Shown: positions 30,940-40,557 of the stretch, piece after piece
How the letters are laid out: each line of letters begins with the position of its first letter
Numbering within the stretch: position 1 is the first letter of the stretch
NCBI GenBank assembly: GCA_963804375.1
Contig: CAWDQE010000004.1
Coordinates: 1-64,000, forward strand
Direction of reading: 5' to 3'
Length of the DNA stretch: 64,000 bases
Origin: JANXQG01 sp963804375
GTDB taxonomy: Bacteria; Planctomycetota; Planctomycetia; Pirellulales; Thermoguttaceae
Position numbers and translations under genes: made by a program
Notes under the pieces: generated by a model
Databases searched by the model: none
What the model was told of the DNA's origin: nothing
The model's input: only the letters and a program-made list of their open reading frames with translations

Positions 30940-33006
30940 ATGAGCACCGACCCCAATACCGGCAACACTTCCCCAGGCAGTGCGTCAAGCCGCTTCGTCC
31001 CGGTCGTCCCCGAGAAGACGAACCTGCCGGAAATGACAGTGCGTGCGGTCCTTCTCGGACTGATCTTGACCGTCATCCTTGGAGCGGCGAACGCCTATCT
31101 TGGGCTCCGTGCCGGCATGACCATCGCCGCGACGTACCCGGCGGCCATCATCGGCATGGCGGTGCTACGGCTGTTCAAGGGTTCGATCCTCGAGGAGAAC
31201 ATTGCGCGAACCGTGGGCTCGATCGGCGAGTCGATCGCCGCCGGGGCCGTGTTCACGATTCCCGGGTTCTTCATCGCCGGCTGCTGGAGCGACTTTTCCA
31301 CGACCGAGGCCTGGGCCCGCTCCAGCGCCCTGATGATCGTGGGCGGTTTCCTGGGCATCTTTTTCGTCACGCTGCTCCGCCGCGTGATGGTCGAGGACCG
31401 CGACCTTCCCTTCCCGGAATCGACCGCGGCGGCCGAGATCCACAAGGCCGGCCAGCGGGGGCTCGGCGCCGCCATGGATCTCATCTGGGGCATGATCGTG
31501 GGCGGCGCGGTCTATCTGGCAGGTACCGCGAAGCTCTTTACCGCGTCGCGGAAGTTCATCATCCAAATCGGCTCGATCGGCAAGAGCGCGCTTCGCCTGG
31601 GTGTAGACCGGGCTGCCATGGCGTTACCCACCGGCGGTATCGCGACGTTCCAAGCTCCCGAGATCAGCCCGGCGTACCTCGGCGTCGGCTACATCATCGG
31701 CCCCGAGTTCGGCGCGCTGAACTTCGCGGGAGGCCTGTTGGCATGGGGCCTGTTCGTGCCCCTGCTGATGTTCTTTTTGGGGCCTCAGATCAGCGCGCAG
31801 GCCGCCTTGAGCGGGGTCGAGGTCAACTGGGCCGATCAGGTTATTGCCGTCTGGAAATTCATCGTGCGCCCCATCGCCGTGGGCGGAATGCTCGTCGGGG
31901 CGACGACCACGCTGTACAAGATGCGCAAGAACCTCGCCAAGGGCCTGGGCCGCGCCGTGAAGGACCTCCAATCCAGCGCCGGCGCCACGGCGGCCACCAG
32001 CCGACTGGACCGCGACATGAACATGCGGGTGGTCTTCGGCGGCTTGGGCGTCGCGTTTCTGGCGATGATTGCCGTCTACTTCTGGTTTTCCGGGAACGTC
32101 ACCGCCGCCATCGTCGCCGCCGTCGTGATGGCGATCACCGGCTTCTTCTTCGCCGCCGTCTCGGGCAACCTGGTGGGCATGATCGGCTCCTCCAACAACC
32201 CCGTTTCCGGCCTGACGCTCTCGACCTTGCTCATCGCCGCGCTGTTGATGGTCGCCGTCGGGGTGCAAGGCCCGTCGGGCGTGGCGGCCGTCCTGGGCGT
32301 GGCGTCGGTCGTTTGCATCTCCAGCGCCGTGGCCGGCGAGATGCTCCAGGACCTCAAGGTGGGCCATCTGTTGGGAGGCACGCCGGCGAAGATGCAATGG
32401 GGCGACATCCTCGGCATTGTGGTTGCCGGTTCGGTGATGTTCTTCCCGCTGCTCATTCTCCGCCAGGCCAACATCAACACCGGCGGCACCGGCTTTGGCG
32501 ACCCCGACCTCTCCGCTCCGCAGGCTGGGCTGATGGCCGCATTGGCCCAGGGCGTGGTTGGCGGCGAGATGGCCTGGCCGCTGATCATCGTCGGCATCCT
32601 GATGGGCCTGTGCTTCGTGTTGGTCAAGGTCCGCAGCCCCATGCTCGTTTCCGTGGGCATGTATCTTCCCCTGCAGACGACGTTCGCCATCTTCTGCGGA
32701 GGCATAATCCGCTGGCTGACCGACAAGATCGCGGCACGGCGCCGGCTGAATGCGGCCCAGCGCACGCGGACCGACAATGCTGGCGTGCTGGTAGCCTCGG
32801 GCCTCATCGCCGGCGAAGCGTTAATGGGCCTTGTGGTCGCCGGGTACATATTCCTCACCGGCGCCAGCGCCTTCCCCGGGGTCGCCATCGGCTCCCTGGC
32901 CGACTCGATCGCTCCGCTGGTGCTGGCGGCCCTGGCGGCCTACATGATCTTCCGGCCGCTGAGGTGCGCCGGCGCCCCGACGAGCCGCCGCCGCCCAGCG
33001 CGGTGA
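30940..33006 (+). CDS. OPT-family oligopeptide (or metal-chelate) transporter
   Basis: ATG 30940 (GAGG about 9 bases upstream) gives 688 residues with a polar N-terminus and about 15 hydrophobic segments. OPT-family marks are LPEMTVRAVLLGLILTVILG, AANAYLGLRAGMTIAATYPA, ISPAYLGVGYIIGPEFGALN, GMIGSSNNPVSGLTLSTLL and VGGEMAWPLIIVGILMGLCF. OPT proteins of this bacterial type are secondary importers of oligopeptides or metal-chelating peptides; the substrate here is unknown. The last approximately 15 residues (CAGAPTSRRRPAR) look unlike membrane-protein tails, whereas the neighbouring frame reads RRPDEPPPPSAVM before a stop at 33009-33011, so a late frameshift near 32965 is possible. The downstream dipeptidase gene fits a peptide-utilisation role (inference). 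Confidence 0.9.
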   Translation: MSTDPNTGNTSPGSASSRFVPVVPEKTNLPEMTVRAVLLGLILTVILGAANAYLGLRAGMTIAATYPAAIIGMAVLRLFKGSILEENIARTVGSIGESIAAGAVFTIPGFFIAGCWSDFSTTEAWARSSALMIVGGFLGIFFVTLLRRVMVEDRDLPFPESTAAAEIHKAGQRGLGAAMDLIWGMIVGGAVYLAGTAKLFTASRKFIIQIGSIGKSALRLGVDRAAMALPTGGIATFQAPEISPAYLGVGYIIGPEFGALNFAGGLLAWGLFVPLLMFFLGPQISAQAALSGVEVNWADQVIAVWKFIVRPIAVGGMLVGATTTLYKMRKNLAKGLGRAVKDLQSSAGATAATSRLDRDMNMRVVFGGLGVAFLAMIAVYFWFSGNVTAAIVAAVVMAITGFFFAAVSGNLVGMIGSSNNPVSGLTLSTLLIAALLMVAVGVQGPSGVAAVLGVASVVCISSAVAGEMLQDLKVGHLLGGTPAKMQWGDILGIVVAGSVMFFPLLILRQANINTGGTGFGDPDLSAPQAGLMAALAQGVVGGEMAWPLIIVGILMGLCFVLVKVRSPMLVSVGMYLPLQTTFAIFCGGIIRWLTDKIAARRRLNAAQRTRTDNAGVLVASGLIAGEALMGLVVAGYIFLTGASAFPGVAIGSLADSIAPLVLAALAAYMIFRPLRCAGAPTSRRRPAR

Positions 33007-33032
33007 TGTAAGGAGCTGAGAAAAAATAATCC

Positions 33033-33086
33033 GGAGGATGGGCTTTAGCCCGTCCAAAATTGCCGTAGACGGGGTAAAGCCCATCC
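33033..33086. repeat. Intergenic inverted repeat (hairpin)
   Basis: AGGATGGGCTTTAGCCCGTC on the left pairs imperfectly with GACGGGGTAAAGCCCATCCT on the right around a short loop, between the OPT gene and pepD. Arms of this kind, reading 'gggctttagcccgtc', look like a dispersed repeat rather than a classical terminator, and there is no T-run. Confidence 0.65.
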
Positions 33087-33113
33087 TACGAGCGCAACCT
33101 TGAAGGAGTGCAC

Positions 33114-34593
33114 ATGTCCAGTCCGATTTCTTCGCTTGAGCCTTCGCTGCTGTGGCGGCATTTTGACGCCCTGCGGTGCATCCCGCGACCTTCCGGCCAC
33201 GAGCAAGCCGTGATGGCGCACCTGCGCACCTGGGCCGAGTCGCGCGGCCTGGCGCACCGCGGCGACGCGGTCGGCAACCTCGTCATCTACGTGCCCGGCG
33301 CCAAGGGCCGAGAGAAGGCCCCCACCGTCATCCTGCAGGGCCACGTGGACATGGTCGCCGAGAAGGACAAATCCACCGACTTCGACTTTCTGAAGGACCC
33401 TATCGAGGTCGTCGTCGATGGCGATTGGGTCGTCGCGCCCAAGACCACGCTCGGCGCGGACAACGGTATCGGCGTGGCGGCCGCGCAGGCCGCCGCCGAC
33501 GACCCGGCCGTCTCCCACGGCCCCCTCGAGCTGCTCTTCACCGTGGACGAGGAGACCGCTTTGACGGGGGCCACGAACCTCGAGGGAAGCCTGCTCACGG
33601 GCCGGACAATGCTCAACCTGGACTCCGAGGAAGACGGGACGCTGTTCGTAGGCTGCGCCGGCGGTTGCACGACCGATCTGGTCTTCGACCTGTCGCCCAG
33701 CGCCAGCCCGCAGGGCTGGACCGAGCTGGAGATCAACGTTACCGGCCTCAAAGGCGGCCATTCAGGACTCCTCATTCACGAAAACCGCGGCAACGCGATC
33801 AAGGTCCTCGCCGAGTTGCTCGCGCGACGTCATCGCGCGCGGTCCGGTGCGGCTGGTTCGTATCGAAGGGGGGAACAAACACAATGCGATCCCTCGCGAG
33901 GCGAGCGCGGCAATCGCCGTCCCGGCCGGTTCGGCTGCGGGGCACTCGCTACTCCGGGTCGCCGAGGAATTGGCGGCGGCCGTCGCCCGCGACACGCTCC
34001 AGGAAATCGGCGGGATCGATCCGGACCTGCGGATCGAGGTCCGCGCGGTCGAAGGCCGCCATCCCAGCGCCACCGAGACCACGACCACGCGCCTGGTGCG
34101 TCTCTTGCAGGCCCTGCCGCACGGCGCGTTGGTCATGAGCCGCGAGATCCCGGGCATGGTCGAGACCTCGACGAATCTCGCCGTGGCCTCGACCGCCGAC
34201 GGCCGGGCCGAGATCGTCACCTCCAGCCGTTCCTCCGTGGCCCCGGCTTTGCGCAAGGTCCTGGACCAGATTATCGCCGTCGGAGAGCTCAGCGGCGCCA
34301 GCGTCTCCGAGCGCAACGCCTACCCGGGCTGGCAACCCAACATGGCCTCGCCGCTCCTGGCACTCTGCCGTTCGACCTGGAAGCAGTTGCACGGCACCGA
34401 GGCCCGCGTGACGGCCGTCCACGCAGGCCTGGAGTGCGGGATCATCAACGAGAGGCTCGGCGGCGGCGTGGACATGATTTCCTTTGGTCCCTGGCTGGAA
34501 GGGGTACACGCTCCGGGCGAGAAGGTCAACTGGAAGACGGTCCAGCGTTTCTTCGCCTTCCTCAGCGGCATGTTGGAGCGATTGAGTTCTTAG
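33114..34593 (+). CDS. pepD: Aminoacyl-histidine dipeptidase (peptidase family M20C), one frameshift
   Basis: PepD hydrolyses Xaa-His and related dipeptides in the cytoplasm. ATG 33114 follows GAAGGAG by six bases. The first part shows WRHFDALRCIPRPSGHEQAV, VILQGHVDMVAEKD (metal His), TTLGADNGIGVA (bridging Asp), LLFTVDEETALTGATNLEG (catalytic and metal Glu) and GLKGGHSGLLIHENRGNAIK. Near 33827-33833, in a CG-rich run, the frame changes; restoring two bases gives LARDVIARGPVRLVRIEGGN. The second part (RIEGGNKHNAIPREA, TSTNLAVASTADG, YPGWQPNMASPLL, VHAGLECGIINERLGGGVDM, SFGPWLEGVHAPGEKV) completes a full-length enzyme of about 490 residues. An assembly indel is more likely than gene death, because both halves are well conserved. 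Confidence 0.88.
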
Positions 34594-34681
34594 CACGTTC
34601 GGAAGATAACCGTCAACAAGAGACTCCAGGATTTTCGAAGCGGGAAACGCGAGATCGATCGAAAGCGGAATCGCAACACTC

Positions 34682-36244
34682 ATGGAAGCGACCGAAAAGA
34701 AAGACGAAGGTAAAGGGGCCAAAACGGTGGCGGCGATCGACGTCGGCGCCAACGCCGTGCGGATGGTCATTGCCGAGGTCCTTCCCGACGGCCACATCGC
34801 AGTCATCGAACGGTTGCAACGTTCGGTCCGCCTGGGGCAAGACGCCTTTCGCCGCGGACGCCTGGGCGCCGCCAGCATGCGCGTGGCCTTGGCCATCCTC
34901 CGCGACTTCCACGAGCTGCTGAAGCTTTACAAGGTCGAGCAGCTCCGGGCGGTCGCCACCAGTGCCGCCCGCGAGGCCAGCAATGCCGACACCTTTCTCG
35001 ATCGCATCTTCCTGGCCACGGGCCTGAAGGTCGAGGTCATCGGCACGCCGGAAGAGAGCCGGCTGACGGTTTCCGCGGTCCGCCGGGCCCTGGGCGAGGC
35101 GTCGAGCGCCGCGCGGGGTGAAACGCTGATCGCCGACGTGGGCGGCGGCAGCACGCTGCTGACGCTGCTCCGCGACGGGGAGATCGTCACTTCGCAGAGC
35201 TTGCGGCTGGGTTCCGTGCGATTGCACGAGGTGCTGATCAACAACGAGGACTCGCCCGAGCAAACGGCCGAGGTGCTGCGTTACCAGGTTTCGACGATGC
35301 TGGGATCGCTGCAGAACTCGATGCCCTTCAGCGGCGTCGAATCGTTCATCGCGGTGGGCGGCGACGCCCGCTTCGCCGTCCGCCAGATCGGCCAGCCGGC
35401 CGATGCGGCGGATCTGTTCCGCATCGATCCTCAGGAGTTCGACAAGCTGGTCGCGCGCTGCGAGCACTGGACCGCCGAGGAACTGGCCAAGCGCTTCGGC
35501 ATTCCCTTTGCCGAGGCCGAGACCGTCAATCCGGCGCTGCTGGTCTACCAGCACCTGTTCCGCCTGACGAAGGCCCAGGAGATCATCGTGTCCAGCGTGA
35601 CGATGCGCGACGGGCTGCTGCTGGAGCTGGCCAACCGGGTCACCGGGAAAGAAGACCGGACGCTGATGGCCGGCGTGATCCACTCGGCGACGGCGATCGC
35701 CCAGAAGTATCACGTGGATCTGCGGCATGCGCAAACGGTGGCCGACGTGGCCCTGCGGCTGTTCGACGAGATTCTCGCCGACCACGGCCTGGGCCAGCGG
35801 CACCGGCTGCTGCTGCACGTGGCGGCGCTGCTGCACGAGGTGGGCGGTTACGTGAGCAATCGCAGCCATCACAAGCACAGCTACTACCTGATTGCCAATT
35901 CGGAGATTTTCGGGCTCAACCGGGAAGAAACCGTGCTGGCGGCGCACGTCGCCCGATACCACCGCCGCAGCGGGCCGAAGCCGTCGCACCAGGAATACAT
36001 GTCGCTGCCGCGCGAGAGCCGCGTGACGGTGAGCAAGCTGGCCGCCATCCTCCGCGTGGCCGATGCCCTCGCCCGCGGCCACGTCCACGCTCCCTGCAAC
36101 CTGCAGTTCGAGCGGCAGGGCGATGACTTGATCATCTGTATCCCCAATATGGCTGATCTGTTCCTGGAACAACGGGCTGTGCATGCCAAGGCCGATCTAT
36201 TCGAGGAGATTTACGGCATGAAAGTACGGCTGGAGTTGAGTTGA
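34682..36244 (+). CDS. ppx: Exopolyphosphatase of the Ppx/GppA family with C-terminal HD domain
   Basis: The 520-residue protein opens with a short charged tail, then the sugar-kinase/actin-like Ppx/GppA phosphatase domain: AAIDVGANAVRMVIAEVLPD, RLQRSVRLGQDAF, AVATSAAREASNADTFLDRI, VIGTPEESRLTVSAVRRALG and LIADVGGGSTLLTLLRDGEI (phosphate-binding DVGGGST). The second half is an HD-type domain with LLHVAALLHEVGGYVSNRSH and ILRVADALARGHVHA, as in long Ppx enzymes. It would release phosphate from polyphosphate ends or hydrolyse pppGpp; these roles cannot be separated from sequence. The gene is followed after 107 bases by ppk1 on the same strand, a classical polyphosphate pairing, with an inverted repeat between them. 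Confidence 0.9.
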   Translation: MEATEKKDEGKGAKTVAAIDVGANAVRMVIAEVLPDGHIAVIERLQRSVRLGQDAFRRGRLGAASMRVALAILRDFHELLKLYKVEQLRAVATSAAREASNADTFLDRIFLATGLKVEVIGTPEESRLTVSAVRRALGEASSAARGETLIADVGGGSTLLTLLRDGEIVTSQSLRLGSVRLHEVLINNEDSPEQTAEVLRYQVSTMLGSLQNSMPFSGVESFIAVGGDARFAVRQIGQPADAADLFRIDPQEFDKLVARCEHWTAEELAKRFGIPFAEAETVNPALLVYQHLFRLTKAQEIIVSSVTMRDGLLLELANRVTGKEDRTLMAGVIHSATAIAQKYHVDLRHAQTVADVALRLFDEILADHGLGQRHRLLLHVAALLHEVGGYVSNRSHHKHSYYLIANSEIFGLNREETVLAAHVARYHRRSGPKPSHQEYMSLPRESRVTVSKLAAILRVADALARGHVHAPCNLQFERQGDDLIICIPNMADLFLEQRAVHAKADLFEEIYGMKVRLELS

Positions 36245-36246
36245 AC

Positions 36247-36342
36247 CGTAGGGTGGGACCAGCGAGCGCAGCGAGCGCGGGCCCACCATTACTTGTATCA
36301 TTCTCGATCACGGTGGGCCGGCCTCGCTGGTCCCACCCTACG
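36247..36342. repeat. 96-bp inverted-repeat element between ppx and ppk1
   Basis: CGTAGGGTGGGACCAGCGAG (36247-36266) is the exact reverse complement of the sequence at 36323-36342, with a partly complementary interior (GGGCCCACC and GGTGGGCC). It fills almost all of the ppx-ppk1 gap. A related half-arm, TAGGGTGGGACTGGCCTCGC, occurs at 47864-47883, which shows that the sequence is dispersed. Confidence 0.85.
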
Positions 36343-36351
36343 CTAGAACCC

Positions 36352-38451
36352 ATGAGCAAAGATCCGCTTAAATCCCACGAGCTGTATTTCAATCGCGAAT
36401 TGAGCTGGCTGGAGTTCAACGACCGAGTGCTCCGCCAAGGCCTCGGGGACGACTTGCCCCTGCTGGAACGCATCAAATTCCTGGCCATCGTCAGTTCCAA
36501 CCTGGACGAGTTCTTCCTCGTCCGCGTGGCCGGCCTGATGAGTGCCCGGGCGGAAGGCGTTCGCCGTCGCGACCCGTCCGGCATGACCCCGGCCGCACAG
36601 TTGCGGGCCGTCGGCCAGCGCGTGCACCGCATGGTGCAGGAGCAGCAGGAAGGCGTTTTGGCGGCGCTTGCCCAACTCGCCTCGGAGGGCATCAGCGTGA
36701 TGCGGGCCGGGCAATGGAGCGGCGAAGACGGCAAGTTCCTGCAGACGTATTTCAGCAAGGAAATCCTGCCCGTGCTCACGCCGCTGGCGGTCCAAGAGTT
36801 GCATCCTGCGCCGCGCTTGCCGGGATTGCAATGGCACGTCGCCGTGGTGCTGGCGAAGGCGGAGGGCGACGAGCGGATCGCCGTGACGCCCGTTCCGCAA
36901 CAGATCTCCCGGTGGGTCCGCCTGCCGGGAGACGACGTCCGACTGGCTCGCCTGGAAGACGTGATCTCGGCCAACGTGGGTTCGTTGTTCCCCGGCACTC
37001 GGATCACGGCCACCGCGCTGTTCCGCATCACCCGCGACGCCGACGTGCCGATCGAGCGCGACGAGACCGACGATCTGCTGGAGGCGGTCGAACAGGCCGT
37101 GCTCACGCGGCAGCGGCGCCCGCCGGTCCGCCTGCAGGTCTCGCCCGGCGCCGATCCCCGCATTCGCGCCTGGCTCGACGGGCTGGTGAAGTTGCAGCCC
37201 GAGGAGGTCTACGAAATGGACTCGGCGCTGGATGGGGCGGCCTTGATGGAGCTGGCGAACTGGCCGGGCTTCGAGCAACTGAAGAACGAGGAGTGGCCGC
37301 CGCAGCCGCCGCGCGATTTGCTGGGCAGCGACGACTTGTTCGAGGCCCTCGCCGATCACGACGTGCTCTTGTTCCATCCTTACGAGACGTTCGACCCGGT
37401 CGTGCAACTGATCGAGCAGGCGGCCGACGACCCGAACGTCCTGACCATCAAGCAAACGCTGTATCGCACCAGCGGCAATTCGCCCATCGTCCGCGGCTTG
37501 GGCCGGGCGGCGCAAAGCGGCAAGGAAGTGACCGTGCTGGTGGAGTTGCGGGCCCGCTTCGACGAGGCTCGCAACATCCAGTGGGCCCGCCGCCTGGAAG
37601 ACCTCGGCGCGCACGTGATTTACGGCATCGCCGGCTACAAGACGCATGCCAAGGCGCTCTTGATCGTCCGCCGCCAGGGCAACCGCATCCAGCGTTACGT
37701 GCACCTGGCCACGGGCAACTACAACGACCGCACGGCGCGGCTCTACAGCGATTTCGGCCTGATGACGACCGACCGCGACATCGCCAACGACGTGGCCGCC
37801 TTCTTCAATCTGCTCACCGGCTTCTCGGAGACCGTGGGCTGGACGAAGTTGGCGATTGCCCCGACGGGCTTGCAACGCAAGTTCATCGACCTGATCGAGC
37901 GCGAGATCCAGGTTTCCACGCCCGATCGGCCGGGACTGATCATGGCCAAGGTGAATTCGCTGGAGGACCCCGAGATCTGCCAGGCCCTGTATCGTGCCAG
38001 CCAGGCCGGCGTGAAAGTCCTCTTGAACGTGCGGGGGATCTGCGTGCTGCGGCCCGGCGTGGAAGGCGTCTCCGAAAATATCGAGGTCCACTCGATTATC
38101 GATCGCTACCTGGAACATGCCCGCGTGTTCTACTTCCGCAACGGCGGGCATGAAGAGGTATATATGTCCAGCGCCGACTGGATGCGGCGGAATCTGCTGA
38201 AGCGGTTGGAGATCATGTTCCCCGTCCTCGACGCAAATCTCAAGAAGCGGCTGATCGACATCTTGAACACGTTCTTTGCCGACAATGTGAAAGCCCGGCT
38301 GCTGCTGCCCGACGGCACCTATGTGCCGGTGCCGTGCAGCGGGCCGCACGTGCGGGCCCAGGCCACGTTCCACAAGGACGCGGTCGAAATCGTGCACCTG
38401 GCCGAGCAGACTGCGTTGCAGTTCCGGCCATTGAAGAGTCCGAAGGAGTGA
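36352..38451 (+). CDS. ppk1: Polyphosphate kinase 1
   Basis: PPK1 reversibly makes polyphosphate from ATP. ATG 36352 gives 699 residues starting MSKDPLKSHELYFNRELSWL and EFNDRVL, the canonical N-terminus; the frame remains open upstream, but those codons merely translate the inverted repeat, so I rejected them. Conserved parts include LERIKFLAIVSSNLDEFFLV, DVLLFHPYETFDPVVQLIEQ, VLTIKQTLYRTSGNSPIV, GIAGYKTHAKALLIVRR (the His equivalent to the autophosphorylated residue of E. coli PPK), YVHLATGNYNDRTARLYSDF (second essential His region) and IIDRYLEHARVFYF. No frameshift is seen. Pairing with ppx suggests coordinated polyphosphate turnover; the hairpin element may affect transcription between the two (inference). 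Confidence 0.95.
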   Translation: MSKDPLKSHELYFNRELSWLEFNDRVLRQGLGDDLPLLERIKFLAIVSSNLDEFFLVRVAGLMSARAEGVRRRDPSGMTPAAQLRAVGQRVHRMVQEQQEGVLAALAQLASEGISVMRAGQWSGEDGKFLQTYFSKEILPVLTPLAVQELHPAPRLPGLQWHVAVVLAKAEGDERIAVTPVPQQISRWVRLPGDDVRLARLEDVISANVGSLFPGTRITATALFRITRDADVPIERDETDDLLEAVEQAVLTRQRRPPVRLQVSPGADPRIRAWLDGLVKLQPEEVYEMDSALDGAALMELANWPGFEQLKNEEWPPQPPRDLLGSDDLFEALADHDVLLFHPYETFDPVVQLIEQAADDPNVLTIKQTLYRTSGNSPIVRGLGRAAQSGKEVTVLVELRARFDEARNIQWARRLEDLGAHVIYGIAGYKTHAKALLIVRRQGNRIQRYVHLATGNYNDRTARLYSDFGLMTTDRDIANDVAAFFNLLTGFSETVGWTKLAIAPTGLQRKFIDLIEREIQVSTPDRPGLIMAKVNSLEDPEICQALYRASQAGVKVLLNVRGICVLRPGVEGVSENIEVHSIIDRYLEHARVFYFRNGGHEEVYMSSADWMRRNLLKRLEIMFPVLDANLKKRLIDILNTFFADNVKARLLLPDGTYVPVPCSGPHVRAQATFHKDAVEIVHLAEQTALQFRPLKSPKE

Positions 38452-38517
38452 GGGGCTGGCGGTAAAATTTGCGGAATCGTTACAGTTTAACATTGCCGCG
38501 TGCCGATCTATGGCACC

Positions 38518-39324
38518 ATGTGGTGTCGCATTTGTGGACAAGACGTTCCTGGCATTCCGGCCCTCGCGGAGGGCGAGTATTCGTGCCCGCGGTGCGGGCA
38601 AGGGCTGGCCCCGAATTCGCCGGCGCCGCCTACTGCGGCTGAGCCGGCGACTGCGACCGTGGAGAATACTGCAAACGCTGGCCCTGCCAGCACTGCCGCG
38701 CAGCGACCGCCGATCTACGACGGTTGGGAAATCGACGAGCATTTGCGGCATGTCCGCCGGGTTTTGGGCCCGGTTCCGCCCTCGCGGGAGGAATCCGGCG
38801 CGGCTGCGGCCGGGCCGGTGTTTCGCCTCGATGCGGGCCATGGTGTGCCGGCCTCACACCTGGAGCCAGCCCGGAGGTCGGCCAAGGAGCGGGTTCCGGC
38901 CGCGGCGAAAGCGCGGGCCCCCGGCAGCCGCCTGCTGGCCTTCGTGGCCTGGACGGCCCTGTGGCTGGGCACGACGGGCTCCGTCTGCGGCCTGGCTTTG
39001 TTGGGTTGGTCGATGAATACGGGGCGTCAGGATCTCTGGGCCATCGGCACAGCGATCATCCTCGCAGGGCAGATCTTCCTGATCCTGGGTCTGGTCCTGG
39101 AACTGGATCGCATCTGGCGCGACAGCCGCCGGGCTGCCGCCAGGTTGGAAACGGTCGATGAGCAACTCCACGATCTGAAGATGGCCGCCACGTTGCTTGG
39201 TGCCACGCACAGTCCATCCGGCGCGTTCTACGCGCATTGGGCCGGTGGTGCGGGGCCGGAGATCCTGTTGGGCGATCTGAAGAGCCAGTTGGATTTGCTG
39301 GCCGTGAAACTTGCGAAGCAGTAG
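38518..39324 (+). CDS. Zinc-ribbon membrane protein of unknown function
   Basis: The protein begins MWCRICGQDVPGIPALAEGE and YSCPRCGQGL, a two-knuckle zinc ribbon (Cys-x2-Cys twice). A Pro/Ala-rich linker with DGWEIDEHLRHVRRVLGP follows, then two membrane segments (about residues 148-172 and 182-204: TALWLGTTGSVCGLALLGWS and WAIGTAIILAGQIFLILGLV) and a C-terminal coiled-coil-like tail (RLETVDEQLHDLKMAATLL, GDLKSQLDLLAVKLA). I chose ATG 38518 because it places the zinc ribbon at the terminus; GTG 38500 would add six residues. The overall plan (zinc ribbon plus membrane hairpin) recurs in planctomycete hypothetical proteins. No function can be assigned. The gene is convergent with moxR. Confidence 0.6.
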   Translation: MWCRICGQDVPGIPALAEGEYSCPRCGQGLAPNSPAPPTAAEPATATVENTANAGPASTAAQRPPIYDGWEIDEHLRHVRRVLGPVPPSREESGAAAAGPVFRLDAGHGVPASHLEPARRSAKERVPAAAKARAPGSRLLAFVAWTALWLGTTGSVCGLALLGWSMNTGRQDLWAIGTAIILAGQIFLILGLVLELDRIWRDSRRAAARLETVDEQLHDLKMAATLLGATHSPSGAFYAHWAGGAGPEILLGDLKSQLDLLAVKLAKQ

Positions 39325-39476
39325 ACGGGTCCGCCTTGCCCTTCGGGAGACGGCCGGGGTGAGGGGTGGCCTTTCTACGGCGAAATCTCCCTTCCACGGC
39401 CCGCCTCGAACACGGCAGTCACATTGGTGGTCTGTTATCGGCTTGCCCGATGGCCCCCAATCGCGGTGAAGTGTGC

Positions 39477-40478
39477 CTACTCCTCCTTCTCCGGCACCTT
39501 CTCCAGCAGTTCCAGCAGAACCTTGTCGACCTCGATGCCTTCGGCCTGGGCCTCGAAATTGACGATCACGCGGTGCCGCATGGCGGGCAGGCAGACGCGC
39601 CGCACATCCTCGAAGCTGACGTTGTAGCGGCCGTCCAAGAGGGCCCGCACCTTGGCCGCCAAGGCCAGCGTCTGCGCCGCACGGGGACTGGCGCCCCATC
39701 GCAGATACTGGTTCGTGCAGGCCGGGGCAAAGGGCCCTTGTGGATGCGTGGCCAACACCAGCCGCACGATATAATCGCGCACGTGGTCGGCCAGGATCAC
39801 CTCGCGGATCAGGGCCTGCCAGCGAATGATCTCCTCGCCGTCCATCACCTGGACCGGGTCGATGATTTCGCCCCGCGTCGTACGGTCGACGATCAATGCC
39901 AACTGCTTGCGGTCGGAATAGCCGACCAGCAACTTGAAAAAGAATCGGTCCAGTTGCGCTTCGGGCAGCGGATAGGTGCCTTCCTGCTCGATGGGGTTCT
40001 GCGTGGCCATGACGAAGAACGGTTGCTTGAGCTTGTAGTGATGGCCGCTGGCGGTCACCGAGCCTTCCTGCATCGTCTCCAACATGGCCGACTGGGTTTT
40101 GGGCGTAGCGCGGTTGATTTCGTCGGCCAAGCAGATCTGGGTGAAGATCGGTCCCCGCTGGAACTCGAATTGCCGCCGACCCTCGGGCGTTTCCACGACC
40201 ATGTTGGTCCCCAGGATATCGGCCGGCATCAGGTCCGGCGTGAACTGGATCCGCGAGAACTCCAGGTTGAGCGTCTTGGCCAGCGTGCGGACCAGGAGCG
40301 TCTTGCCCAGCCCCGGCACGCCCTCCAGGAGGCAATGCCCGCCGACGAACAGGCAAGTCAATACGCCGTGGACGATCTCGTCGTGTCCCACGATGACGCG
40401 TCCGATCTGCTCGCGGACGGCCTGGTAGCGGGCCAGAAACTCCTGGGCCCGGCGTTCCATGGTTTCAGCAATGCTCAT
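39477..40478 (-). CDS. MoxR-type AAA+ ATPase
   Basis: This 333-residue AAA_3 ATPase has GGHCLLEGVPGLGKTLLVRT (Walker A), IFTQICLADEINRATPKTQS (Walker B) and LLEGVPGLGK upstream of FVMATQNPIEQEGTYPLPEA (sensor 1 and the MoxR signature), plus the C-terminal lid SPRAAQTLALAAKVRALLDG. MoxR proteins act as chaperone-like ATPases that mature partner proteins with VWA domains. Here the partner is presumably the VWA protein encoded 80 bases upstream on the same strand, forming an NHL-VWA-MoxR operon. No frameshift is seen. The 152-base gap to the converging zinc-ribbon gene contains a GC-rich stretch resembling the dispersed repeats of this genome. Confidence 0.93.
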   Translation of the reverse strand: MSIAETMERRAQEFLARYQAVREQIGRVIVGHDEIVHGVLTCLFVGGHCLLEGVPGLGKTLLVRTLAKTLNLEFSRIQFTPDLMPADILGTNMVVETPEGRRQFEFQRGPIFTQICLADEINRATPKTQSAMLETMQEGSVTASGHHYKLKQPFFVMATQNPIEQEGTYPLPEAQLDRFFFKLLVGYSDRKQLALIVDRTTRGEIIDPVQVMDGEEIIRWQALIREVILADHVRDYIVRLVLATHPQGPFAPACTNQYLRWGASPRAAQTLALAAKVRALLDGRYNVSFEDVRRVCLPAMRHRVIVNFEAQAEGIEVDKVLLELLEKVPEKEE

Positions 40479-40557
40479 GCGAAAGGTCCTTCAATAGTCA
40501 AAAGCGATCCAGAGAACAATTGGATAACCGCGAAAACTCGTTCTATCCGCGGCGCCT

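Noticed and set aside
36241..36351. N-terminal extension of ppk1 starting at 36241
   Set aside because: The added residues translate the inverted repeat; ATG 36352 begins the conserved PPK1 N-terminus.
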